A stretch of 45,245 nucleotides of DNA from [Clostridium] methylpentosum DSM 5476 (GTDB lineage Bacteria; Bacillota; Clostridia; Oscillospirales; Ruminococcaceae): positions 674,954 to 720,198 of the forward strand of contig EQ973344.1 in NCBI GenBank assembly GCA_000158655.1, in the 5' to 3' direction. Within the stretch, counting starts at the first letter, position 1. Every line of letters starts with the position of its first letter. Position numbers and translations under genes: made by a program. Of the stretch, positions 1-9,200 are shown piece after piece. A model generated the notes under the pieces. The model worked only from the letters and a program-made list of their open reading frames with translations. It was not told where the DNA came from and searched no databases.

Positions 1-3000
1 CTTGAAGGTCATTGCCACATCTTCACTCACCGGCAGATAGAGGGTTGCTGTGGTGTTTGCCGGCACAACCGCCTCGTAGGAGGTCAGGGCGCCGTTTTCT
101 GCGGTCCAGTTGGAGACGATGGTTCCATAGGTGGATTCATAGCTTCCGTTGGTATAGGTGAAGCTGCCGCCCGGGGTCGGTTGGAGCACAAAGCTCTTAA
201 AGCCTGCTGTCTCATCCCTCTGGATGCCCACCTGGTAGGCCATCATCCAGGCGCCGACTGCGCCGAGGGAGTAGTGGTTGAACGAGTTCATTCCGTTGTT
301 GCCGCCGTAGCCGTTGTCGTGGGTGTAGGAGTTCCAGCGTTCCCAGATCGAGGTTGCGCCCTGAGTGACCGGATAGAGCCAGGAAGCGTATTCGGTCTGC
401 TCAAACATCTTGTATGCCTCGTCAATGTTACCCGCATCGGTGAGGGAGGGGAGGAGTGGTGCGGTGCCGACAAATCCGGTGGTAATGGTGTAGCCAGCCG
501 CTTCGCAGGCGTCGGCAAGGTACTGCTGAGCATAGGGTTTGTTGGTATCGTCAAAGACGTTGTAGGCGAGAGGCAGCGAATAGGAAGCCTCCGTGTCCTG
601 GAGCTTGCCCCCGGCGACTGTCTTGTGGGTATCAGGATCGACGTAGGTTGCGTTCCACTCCGCCTTGATGCCTTCCGCATAAGCTGCATACAGCTGCGCA
701 TCCTCCTCATATCCCATTACCGACGCCATTTCAGCCATCGCACAGGTTGTGTAGTAGAAGGTTGCATTTGCGAGCATCGCGGTGTTGGTTTCCACAACCG
801 AGAGGTGATCTGCAAGGAAGCCGGTCATCGAGGTGAGGTATTCCTTGCCAGCTGCCTTGCTGCTCATCAGGCCGCTCATATGCAGTTTCATCGCGTCGTA
901 GTTCTCTTCAATGAGGGTCTTGTCTCCATATTGGAGGTAGGTCTCATAGGGAACGATGACGCCCGCTGCGCTCCAGCAGTAACCGAGCGTTCCGCCGCTG
1001 CCGACGTCGTTATAACTCGGTGCGAACATGGCGAAAACACCATCGGTCTTGTTCTGTCCATCGCGCTGCAAAGAGGTGAAGTTTCTGTAGAATGCGTTCA
1101 TATCTGCAAAGTAGGTCGCAGTTCGGGAGAACACCTGGGCGTCTCCCGACCAGCCGAGCCGCTCGTCGCGCTGTGGGCAGTCTGTCGCGATCGAGAGGTG
1201 GTTGCCGTAGGTAGAGCGCATGATATTGTCAAACAGCTGGTTGGTCAATTCATTTGAGGTCTCGTAGGTACTCGCCGGTTCGGTGACAGAACTCAGCACA
1301 ATTCCCTTGATGTTTTCAGCCGGGACCGCCTCGTCCACGCCTGAAATTTCAATATACCGGTAGCCGTGGAAGGTGAATTTCGGTCGATAGATCTCCCCGC
1401 CTGCCTGGCCCTTCATGATGTACTGGTCGGTGCTCAGCGCGGTGCGGTAATTTTCGGTGAGGATGAGATTGGCCAGGTCTCCGTAGTAGAATTCGCTGTC
1501 CTCCGGCAGATCTGGGTAGATGCTCTCGGCAAACCGGATGGTGATTTTCTGTCCCGCTTCTCCCTCGGGCAGCTTGATCTCGGGGACGCCCACCATGTTG
1601 GTGCCCATATCATAGATGTAAACGGTGTGGTTGTCGTCGCCGCGGGTCTGGGTGCTGAGATAGGTTGCGTCAAGAGTTTCTACCTCTTTGACGCCCTCGT
1701 CCACCTTGGCGACAATGCGGGGCTCGTAGCCGCTGACCGTGGATTCCATCTCAGTCGCAGCTCTCCAGCCGTCGGCTTCAAAGCCGGGTTCGTCCCAGCC
1801 CTCGACGTTCGAGTCGCGGGTTGCGTCGTAGGTTTCGCCGTTGAAGTTTCCGGCATAGCGAATGGGGCCCTCGCCATAATACTGCCAGGAGTCATCTGAG
1901 ACAACCGTTTTGGTGGTGCCGTCGGTATAGGTGATCTCCATCAGGGCGAGCAGCGCTTGGCGGTCGCCATAGAAATTGAAGTTGGTGAGATTAAACGAAG
2001 CGGCGTCGCTGTACCAGCCGGAGGCAAGTGTGGCTGCAATCGCATTGTCTCCCTGTCTGACCATGTCGGTGACGTCGTAGGAGGTGTACTGGATCTGCTG
2101 GCGGTAGTCGGTGTTGCCAGGGGTGAAGTACTCGTCGCCGACCCGCTCGCCGTTGATGCGCATCTCATAGATGCCGCGGGAGGTCGCGTAGAGGGTTGCG
2201 CTCTCAATCTCTTTGTCTGCGGAGAATTCTTTGCGCAGCATCGGGATCGAGCCGTAGGAGGGATCGGCGTAGGCGAGAACGCCGCTATCGACGGAAATCT
2301 GACCGCCGTCAACCGAAACGCCCTCTGCGTCGCTGAAGATGCTGTAGGTCGCGCCGGTATTCTCTCCAAAGACCTCCGCCTGGGGCTCGCGGTAGTTCTG
2401 CACCGAAAGATTGCTGAACAGCGCATTGCTCGACTCTCCCGTGACAAACCCGATGTCGTTGAGATAGGGGTAAAGCTGAGTGCCGTTGTCCGGGTTGAGG
2501 TCGAGCGTCCCGTACACCTTCTGTCCGTCGATCGAGAGACTCTCCATAGTTTTGCCCGAAATCACAATCTCAAACGCATGCTGCTCGTACCGGTTTTCAG
2601 CATTGATCACCGCCTCGTCCACTGGAATCGAGGCAAGCGGGATATCTGCCGAGTCAGTCGGGCAGTAGCCGACGCGGTACACGTTGACGACCGCCGGGGT
2701 GACGCTGGTGTCAAGCAGGTAGGAGATGTAGTTTTCCCCGTTGATGAGGTAATTGTTGTAGATGCTCGCGAGCAGTCTCGTGTCATTCGCGCCAAACACG
2801 AACCCCGCCTGGGTGCTCCCCTTGCTCAGCTGCATGGTGTAGTTCATTCGGTACACAGGCAGAGAATCCGCATCGAGATAGAGCTCGTCCGCACCAATCC
2901 ACTCAGCTCCCTTCCAGGCACTGAGCTTCTCGCCCATCAATCCGGTAGAAAACTGGCACGGCTCTGATGTGACCGATTTACCGAGCAGATCCCAAACCGT

Positions 3001-3363
3001 AACTGTCCAGGCATAATCAGTCTGCGCTGTGAGTTCAGGGGCTGTGTCGGGATAGGTGATAAAGGTAGATGCCGCATCCTCCACTCTCCCGCTGTCCCAC
3101 ACCGGTTCGCCTGTCTTCGCATTGGTCAGCTGGATTTGATACGCCGCCTGTTCCGCTCCGATCAGGTTGGATTCGATCTGCCAGCTGAACGTCGGTGTCT
3201 TGTCGTCCACTGTTGTTACCACTTGGAGCGAGTTTGTCCGCATCGCCGCAACACTGAGGGCATACCCTGTGTCAGGGGCGGCGGCAAACGACGGAATCGC
3301 CGTACTGGTGAGCATTGCCACGGAAAGCACCGCTGCCAGAAGCTTTGTTGTGATTTTCTTCAT
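1..3363 (-). CDS. GH78 alpha-L-rhamnosidase, secreted, C-terminus cut by window edge
   Basis: The frame is open from an ATG at 3363 through position 1, giving 1121 visible codons, so the gene continues off the left edge. A GAGGAGG ribosome site lies just upstream. Residues 1-27 form a signal peptide ending SFA. A fibronectin-like domain follows (about 30-150), then an insert resembling a concanavalin-type carbohydrate-binding module (about 165-320). The beta-sandwich rhamnosidase N domains come next, then the alpha/alpha-barrel catalytic domain. The barrel carries the GH78 hallmark DCPQRDERLGW (E734 is the expected general acid) and a TSIWERW motif (E1008, the expected base). GH78 enzymes release terminal alpha-L-rhamnose from plant glycans and glycosides. 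The gene is divergent from the AraC gene at 3570, which probably controls it. A wall anchor like that of its neighbours may lie outside the window. Family call is firm; substrate is unknown. Confidence 0.93.
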   Translation of the reverse strand, partial: MKKITTKLLAAVLSVAMLTSTAIPSFAAAPDTGYALSVAAMRTNSLQVVTTVDDKTPTFSWQIESNLIGAEQAAYQIQLTNAKTGEPVWDSGRVEDAASTFITYPDTAPELTAQTDYAWTVTVWDLLGKSVTSEPCQFSTGLMGEKLSAWKGAEWIGADELYLDADSLPVYRMNYTMQLSKGSTQAGFVFGANDTRLLASIYNNYLINGENYISYLLDTSVTPAVVNVYRVGYCPTDSADIPLASIPVDEAVINAENRYEQHAFEIVISGKTMESLSIDGQKVYGTLDLNPDNGTQLYPYLNDIGFVTGESSNALFSNLSVQNYREPQAEVFGENTGATYSIFSDAEGVSVDGGQISVDSGVLAYADPSYGSIPMLRKEFSADKEIESATLYATSRGIYEMRINGERVGDEYFTPGNTDYRQQIQYTSYDVTDMVRQGDNAIAATLASGWYSDAASFNLTNFNFYGDRQALLALMEITYTDGTTKTVVSDDSWQYYGEGPIRYAGNFNGETYDATRDSNVEGWDEPGFEADGWRAATEMESTVSGYEPRIVAKVDEGVKEVETLDATYLSTQTRGDDNHTVYIYDMGTNMVGVPEIKLPEGEAGQKITIRFAESIYPDLPEDSEFYYGDLANLILTENYRTALSTDQYIMKGQAGGEIYRPKFTFHGYRYIEISGVDEAVPAENIKGIVLSSVTEPASTYETSNELTNQLFDNIMRSTYGNHLSIATDCPQRDERLGWSGDAQVFSRTATYFADMNAFYRNFTSLQRDGQNKTDGVFAMFAPSYNDVGSGGTLGYCWSAAGVIVPYETYLQYGDKTLIEENYDAMKLHMSGLMSSKAAGKEYLTSMTGFLADHLSVVETNTAMLANATFYYTTCAMAEMASVMGYEEDAQLYAAYAEGIKAEWNATYVDPDTHKTVAGGKLQDTEASYSLPLAYNVFDDTNKPYAQQYLADACEAAGYTITTGFVGTAPLLPSLTDAGNIDEAYKMFEQTEYASWLYPVTQGATSIWERWNSYTHDNGYGGNNGMNSFNHYSLGAVGAWMMAYQVGIQRDETAGFKSFVLQPTPGGSFTYTNGSYESTYGTIVSNWTAENGALTSYEAVVPANTTATLYLPVSEDVAMTFK

Positions 3364-3393
3364 TTCTTCCTCCTCTTTTCTATCAATGATCTG

Positions 3394-3422
3394 ATACAAC
3401 TAAGTTGTATAACTCTATTATA
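3394..3422 (-). promoter_or_regulatory. Promoter -10 and operator-like palindrome of the GH78 gene
   Basis: On the minus strand a perfect TATAAT (3417-3422) is followed about six bases later by a palindrome with 8-bp arms ATACAACT/AGTTGTAT around a single central base (3394-3410). It would cover the transcription start, the position of a repressor or roadblock operator. I see no good -35 at 17 bp, which fits an activator-dependent promoter. The protein bound is unknown; the divergent AraC product is the nearest candidate. Confidence 0.55.
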
Positions 3423-3506
3423 GCGATTCTGTGTAAAATCTCCTGGAATATGAAATCGTATTTTAGTAAAATCAAGTCCTATCACGGCAAAACGGCAGTT
3501 GTCTCC

Positions 3507-3535
3507 TATACATCCCACACAGTTTGTAGTATAAT
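3507..3535 (+). promoter_or_regulatory. Promoter of the first AraC gene
   Basis: TATACA (3507-3512) and TATAAT (3530-3535) are separated by 17 bp and lie 35 bp upstream of the chosen start. The -35 matches the sigma-A consensus in four of six positions. Confidence 0.5.
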
Positions 3536-3569
3536 GGGGACATAGCAAAGAGCAAAGAAGGTGAGAACA

Positions 3570-4571
3570 ATGGACCCATGGCTTGAGATAACACTGCAAA
3601 GATGGTTTCCAAAGATCGGCAGGCATTCGGCTCAGGACCACCCACACGCTGGGGTTCGAAAATTGATTTCAGAGCAGATTTCCAAACAGGGATTCTATTC
3701 AGTTAATATGGAAAGTTTTGGTTCAAAGCCTGTGATTCTTGTCCCCCATCTGTACAATCCGAATTATCAGGATGAGCGGCTGTTCCACAACCACAATTAT
3801 TTCGAGCTCGCTTATGTCTATCGAGGTGAATGCGTCCACGCCACAAAAGAGAACACAGTGCGGCTGCACCAAGGGGATGCAATCCTCATGAATCCCCATG
3901 TGCTGCACTGGATGTATACCGAGCATCCGCAGGACGTCGTGTTCAACATCATGCTTTCCAAAGAGATCTTCCAGTCAGACGTCTTTCCCTGCATGACGGA
4001 CAACCGGTTGCTCTTTCACTTTTTTCTCGACTATTTTTATCAGCTCAACAAATTGGACGACAGTCTCACCTTTCCCCATTCCCCCAAACACCCAATCGAA
4101 CCCCTGATCAAACTCATGGTGGAGGAATTCATCGAGGACGATCTCTGTTATGACTCGGTCATCAAGGCGCACTGCATCCAGCTCTTCGCCTACCTCGCCC
4201 GGGTGTATCGGGAGCGCTACGCCTCCACCGACGCTGACGTTGAGCTCAATCAAACGGTCATTCACCTCATTTATCACATGCAGCAGCATTTACGCCAACT
4301 ATCGCTGGAATCGCTGGCCGAAGCGTTTCATTACTCTCCTTCCCATGTGTCCCGGCTGTTTCGGACCCGCCTTGGGAAAAGCTATACCGAGGTACTCAAC
4401 AGCCTGCGCATTCAAACCGCAAAAAGCCTGCTCGAAACCACCTCGCTGCCCATGGGGGAAATCGCGGACTCGATCGGCGTCAACGATACAAGCTATCTGA
4501 ATAAAATTTTCAAGAAAAAATATGGACTGACCCCTTTGCAGTATCGGAAACAGTTCCAACAAGAACCCTAA
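3570..4571 (+). CDS. AraC-family transcriptional regulator with cupin sensor domain
   Basis: This is a 333-residue cytoplasmic regulator. The ATG at 3570 is chosen over the in-frame GTG at 3561 because AAGGTG then serves as the ribosome site at normal distance. The N-terminal half is a cupin-like ligand domain with the HNHNYFELAYVYRG signature and a QGDAILMNP turn, typical of sugar-sensing AraC proteins. The C-terminal hundred residues hold two helix-turn-helix motifs (LESLAEAFHYSPSHVSRLF and IADSIGVNDTSYLNKIF), ending with the usual GLTPLQYRKQF. It is divergent from the GH78 gene across about 200 bp, so control of that gene by a rhamnose-containing ligand is a reasonable inference. The ligand cannot be read from the sequence. 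Confidence 0.9.
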   Translation: MDPWLEITLQRWFPKIGRHSAQDHPHAGVRKLISEQISKQGFYSVNMESFGSKPVILVPHLYNPNYQDERLFHNHNYFELAYVYRGECVHATKENTVRLHQGDAILMNPHVLHWMYTEHPQDVVFNIMLSKEIFQSDVFPCMTDNRLLFHFFLDYFYQLNKLDDSLTFPHSPKHPIEPLIKLMVEEFIEDDLCYDSVIKAHCIQLFAYLARVYRERYASTDADVELNQTVIHLIYHMQQHLRQLSLESLAEAFHYSPSHVSRLFRTRLGKSYTEVLNSLRIQTAKSLLETTSLPMGEIADSIGVNDTSYLNKIFKKKYGLTPLQYRKQFQQEP

Positions 4572-4724
4572 TTTTTCGGACAATTCCTCTCTAGGGAATT
4601 TGCACATCGTGCCGACTGGCGTTTTCACACTGGAGAATTTTGATCACTGCGTGCAGCCTTTCAAAAAGCAGCTTCCCTCTGACTTGACGACTGCCCGCCC
4701 CTATTTACTAAAAATGCAGCGGTA

Positions 4725-4762
4725 AGCAGGGCCGCCCCACATCCGAGTGGGGCGGCCCTGCT
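4725..4762. terminator. Strong 16-bp GC-rich hairpin
   Basis: Perfect 16-bp arms (AGCAGGGCCGCCCCAC and its complement) flank a six-base loop. The hairpin lies 153 bp after the AraC stop codon and 8 bp after the stop of the minus-strand remnant at 4771-4950. Neither side has a long T run, so it may act as a bidirectional or imperfect terminator. Confidence 0.6.
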
Positions 4763-4770
4763 GTCTTGAT

Positions 4771-4950
4771 TCAGCCTATATTCGTCGCCCTCTCCTCCGC
4801 TTGAGCCGCAGGTGCAAGGCAAATGAATCTATTGTCTACCGCATCCCGGGTACCAATCGGGATATATGAACCGAAACTGGTGATAGGGATGGCAAGCTTG
4901 TGAGAATCCTCATAATCTACTCTTTTCAGGTTCTTACAAAACATCGGCAT
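4771..4950 (-). pseudogene. Short unidentified ORF, probably the 3' remnant of a lost gene
   Basis: A 59-codon minus-strand frame runs from an ATG at 4950 to a TGA ending at 4771. I do not recognise the product. Its last 45 residues (HKLAIPITSFGSYIPIG through the end AEERATNIG) look like ordinary coding sequence, and the stop is followed at once by the strong hairpin at 4725-4762, as at the end of a real gene. I see no ribosome site at the ATG. Upstream the sequence changes abruptly to AT-rich DNA carrying the next AraC promoter. The simplest reading is the tail of a gene whose front was lost when the second AraC gene arrived or the region was rearranged. A genuine small protein is less likely. 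Confidence 0.35.
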
Positions 4951-5004
4951 AATTGGTCATTTTTTATAAGAATCAAATATCAGCAACTGCTATTTAAAAG
5001 CATA

Positions 5005-5033
5005 TTGACAAAATATTTTCTTAAATGTATAAT
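5005..5033 (+). promoter_or_regulatory. Consensus sigma-A promoter of the second AraC gene
   Basis: TTGACA (5005-5010) and TATAAT (5028-5033) match the consensus perfectly with a 17-bp spacer, 44 bp before the start codon. This is the strongest promoter I see in the window and suggests constitutive expression. Confidence 0.85.
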
Positions 5034-5077
5034 ATTTTTAAATAGAATTGAAAAAAGGCGGAAAGAAGAGGCTTTTG

Positions 5078-6073
5078 ATGGAAGATCTGATACAAAAAAT
5101 TCATACCTTTCAACAGACACGCCCATGTGTTTTCTCCCCGAAAAACACCCCGGATGTGATCCACGCCCAGGTTGAATCAAATGGATATTTTACGATACTG
5201 CCACCGAAAAACCGCCCATTGGTCGATGTCTGCATTCATTGGCCACCTATTTTTGATCCAAATGGGTATTACTATCACCGTCATAATTTTTTTGAATTAG
5301 CGTATGTTTATCGGGGATCCTGTATCAATCTGATGCCGGAATCACGGCTTTATATGAAACAAGGTGATCTTATACTCTTTAACCCCAACGTCACGCATGC
5401 CGTTGGCACCCTGTCTGAACGTGATTGTGTCATCAACATTATCATTCAAAAAGACATCTTTAAACAAACGATTCTATCAATGCAGAAAAGCAATGATTTA
5501 ATCTCTGGTTTTCTATTCAACTATATCTGCGACAACCAAAAAATGCTCGATTACATTTATTTTCCCAGTTCCCCGGACTATTCTGTTGACCTGTACATCG
5601 ACAATCTTCTCAATGAACTCATCTTACAGAGACCTTATTATGAATCTATGATCCAATCGTCACTGATTTCTCTGATCGCAGTCTTGATGTGTATCCACGA
5701 TAGCACCCATCAGCATCAGGGAAAGCAACTGATGAGCAGTATTATCACGTATATCAATAGCAATCTTACTACGGTATCACTTGAAGAGCTCTCAGAAAAA
5801 TTTCACTATTCTGAAAGCTACATTTCTAGAAAAATTCAAGAGTATACCGGAAAAAGCTTTTCGAAAATCCTCCAGGAATCCAAACTCGAGCAGATCAAAC
5901 GATATCTGGAAACTAGCTCGATCTCAATCGAAAACATTGCCCATTTGATCGGCTACAACGATGCGAGCTATCTGCACCAGGTCTTTAAAAAGCACTACGG
6001 TGTTTCTCCGGCGGCATATCGAAAAAATGTCCAATCCAATCCAGATTTTAAAAAATATCACAGAGACTTTTAA
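5078..6073 (+). CDS. AraC-family transcriptional regulator, AT-rich paralogue
   Basis: The product is 331 residues from the ATG at 5078, preceded by an AGAAGAGG ribosome site. An in-frame TTG ten codons earlier is a less likely start. The N-terminal cupin-like domain has HRHNFFELAYVYRG and QGDLILFNPNVTHAV, closely parallel to the regulator at 3570-4571. The C-terminal AraC DNA-binding region has LEELSEKFHYSESYISRKI and IAHLIGYNDASYLHQVF and ends GVSPAAYRKN. Its base composition is clearly more AT-rich than the GH genes, hinting at separate origin. It converges on the GH106-like gene at 6258-9932, and the two share a terminator. Its target is not evident; the GH genes on either side are candidates. 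Confidence 0.9.
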   Translation: MEDLIQKIHTFQQTRPCVFSPKNTPDVIHAQVESNGYFTILPPKNRPLVDVCIHWPPIFDPNGYYYHRHNFFELAYVYRGSCINLMPESRLYMKQGDLILFNPNVTHAVGTLSERDCVINIIIQKDIFKQTILSMQKSNDLISGFLFNYICDNQKMLDYIYFPSSPDYSVDLYIDNLLNELILQRPYYESMIQSSLISLIAVLMCIHDSTHQHQGKQLMSSIITYINSNLTTVSLEELSEKFHYSESYISRKIQEYTGKSFSKILQESKLEQIKRYLETSSISIENIAHLIGYNDASYLHQVFKKHYGVSPAAYRKNVQSNPDFKKYHRDF

Positions 6074-6183
6074 AATCAATTACGCCGGTCTACCGCATTT
6101 TTCGCACTGTTTGTACTCTGTACTCACCAAATAGATGCATATTGGTGCAATCCGATTGCAATTCTTCTGAACTCAAAAAACGA

Positions 6184-6225
6184 CAAAGCGCCAACCTCCT
6201 ATTTTTACAGGGGGTTGGCGCTTTG
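6184..6225. terminator. Bidirectional rho-independent terminator
   Basis: Thirteen-bp arms CAAAGCGCCAACC and GGTTGGCGCTTTG enclose an AT-rich loop, with further imperfect pairing inside. Read on the minus strand the stem is followed by a T-rich run, so it should end the GH106-like transcript. It also lies about 110 bp after the convergent AraC gene. Confidence 0.8.
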
Positions 6226-6257
6226 CTCAATGTTTATTATTCAATACTTGATGCAAA

Positions 6258-9200
6258 CTATGCCTTGTGGTTTTTGCGTTTTGAAATGATCACGCCTGCA
6301 CCCGCAAGCAGTACAGCCGTGAGGGCAAGCAGCGGCATCCTGTCACCGGTAATCGGCGTTCCCCCATCAGAGGATTCCGATCCAGAAGAGGAACTCGATT
6401 CAGAGGAAGAAGAATCTTCCGGTAAAATATCCAGGCTAAACGTCACGCCGGAATCAATAAAGTATCCGGCCTTGCCTTTTGCAGCGATGCGGAAGGTGCG
6501 GTCGTTTCCGGCTGTATCGACAGCCATGGTGACGGTCCAGGTTTTGGTTCCGTCCTCATTTTCAACAGCTTGGATTGCGCTGTAGGGCATCTCTTTGCCC
6601 GCTTCATCGGTGATCTTGAGATCGGTAACGGTTGCAGGGGTAATTACAGTGACGTCAAACTCTTGGTTGACCACTGCGGATTCCGGCGCAGTTGCTGAGA
6701 GCACCAGAGTTTCCTCCGGCAGAGCGATCGTTTTCTCAGCGTAAGGAACCAGGGTGACAGACGAAAGGCCGTTTGACTGATAGGTACATCTGTAGCCGTT
6801 AAAGCCGACCAGTTTATCCACACCATCATAGGTAAAGCGCCCCTCGGAGAGCCTACCCATGGCGAGCATACGGTTTGCCAAAGTGGATGTCATCGTAATT
6901 TTCAGTGTATTTTCCCCATCCTTGAGCAGACCGGCGAGATCAATTACAGGGTCAATGACATCTACTGTTTCCGCCCTTTGACCGTTTACTTCCACAACTG
7001 CGTTTTGGAGGAATGTCCCAAGATCGAGGTATGCACCGTCTGCTGCGGATGCATCCCAGTCAAATGTGGTCGTATAGACGCCGATGCCGGAAACCTCTTT
7101 GCCAATCTCCTCAATTTGGTCCCAAGTGGTCAGCGTTTCGAGATGGGTGGAGATCACGTCTTTGTTGGTTTGATAAAGCACTTCTTCTGTGGTCAGTTCA
7201 ACATCCTGATAGGTATTTGTAGCTGCGTCGTACACAGTTGTGTTGCGTGTTTCAGAGCGTTTTTCTTTTGTCTCACTCGCTGTCCAGTTCTCAACAGCCA
7301 AATCCCAGTTTGTAAGCTCTTTGGCCTGCGGGACTGTCAGCGCAGTCACATAGGTATCGCCGTTGCTCAGGGTTGTATTGTAACTGCCGCTCTTGACCGC
7401 ACGTACAGTGAGATCGCCGTTTTGGTTGATCACGTCAGCATCGGTAGAAACAACATGCAGTTCCTCTTCAGTGACAGGTTCAAATGCAAGCAAAGCGACG
7501 TCGTTGTACGAAAGGCTGAGATTGAGGACTGTTCTGCCGTTCTCATAGCGGTAATCAACGACTTTTTCAACTTCTCCAGTCCAGGGATCAATCTGGTAGG
7601 GAATATACATCCCGTCAACTGAGAGATCGGTTTTTGCGGTGGTTCCGTGTGATTCCGGGCTTGTGGTTTTATACTGCAGGAACTTGTGCTGGTCGTCGCA
7701 ATAGTTGTACGCATAGAGGTAGAGGTTATTCCCCTCGTCCTCACGCACCTGTGTCAATATCTGCTCGTTGGATCCGACCAGTTCTGCGCGCGGGCGTACC
7801 TCCATTTTCTGCAGTGCGGTGTAAGCATCTGCCTCGGAAGCGACCGTCACAACATTCTTCTGTTGTTTTACTTCGTCGATAATTACTTTCAGATCTTCGT
7901 TATTCTCGTTGTAATACGGGGTAATGGTTGCAGCATCATCCACGATGATCACCTTCAACCCCTGTTTTGCCAACTCAAGCAGTCTCTGCGCCGCATCAAT
8001 CGGCATTCTCTGCTGCTGTACCAAAATCGCCTGATAACCGACCGTTGCCCCCAACGTTCCCGTCGCTGCGTCATACTCCATGAGGTTCAGATAGTCGGGT
8101 GAAAAGTAATCGTAGGTATAGCCGGCATTTTGCAGAGACATATCGGTCCAGTAGATCCCCTGGTGATTGCCGATCCAGTCTGCATATTGAGTCGGGTATT
8201 CTGTGTTTTCACCGTAGTTCAGATGCAGAATGCCGAGATCGGTGCGGGATACTCCCTCGCGCAGCAGCTGCTGTACGCGGCCGTAATAGTCATTCATTTC
8301 GGTGTAATCCTTTGCATCAGGATTACGGGAATCCAGGCGGGTGGACAGGCCGGCGCCCATTCCCTCATATCCCGGCCACCTTGTGTTGCTTTCCGGGCCC
8401 CAAGAGGACGCATGTCCATGCCAGATCACACGGTTCACGCCCGCTGCAAACTCGAGGTTGGCAATTTTGATATAGTCCTGTTCAGTCAGCACATAGTTGG
8501 AGCTGCTGACACAGGCGGTTTCGGAAGAATAAAGGGTATTCATGATATGTGCAGCGCCGCTCCAAAGGCGATAGGTGTCGGTCTGATCCTTCATATTTAA
8601 GGTCTCAGTCTCCACATAATCCATTGCCATCCCCATTTCAGAGGTTTCCATATATGTGCCGTACGGCATCTGGGAGCGCAGGGTCATATTGTAGTTTTCC
8701 TTCGCCCATTTTTTGAGCGGCTGCATCATTTTTTCCTGGATCAACTGGGTGTGCACATCGTACAGGTCATTTGCAATTTTCCATGTACTCGCCTCATCCA
8801 TCGTCGTTCCATCCGGTCCGCTCAGCGCAACGTTACCGATTCGCGCGCCGTCCACGTCGGTGTTGCCTGCACCGGTGAAATTGGAACCAGTGCTGATTCC
8901 GTAAAGCAGAGGGAGGTAAGGGACAATATCATAGCCCTTTTTGTCGATGAAGTCCTGCCGCATGTCGTTGCTCCAGTACAGGCTGCGCTGTCCCTGGCTG
9001 GTCGAAATCTCCAGCGAGTCCATAAAGAACTGCACATCTGCGCTTCTGATCGCCTCCACTAATTCTTCATCCGAGAAATAGTAGTTTGTCAGGAATTCTT
9101 TCAGCGCCTCTACCCCTTCGGTGTTGTAATAGTTGATTGCATAGGAGTTTTCTTGCGCCGGCTCCTGTGACTGGAATGTGCCCTGCTGCCACATGGAATA

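Noticed and set aside
181-1257. Long plus-strand frame inside the GH78 gene
   Set aside because: It is a shadow of the minus-strand frame, which encodes an unmistakable GH78 protein with both catalytic motifs. It has no ribosome site and an unnatural composition.
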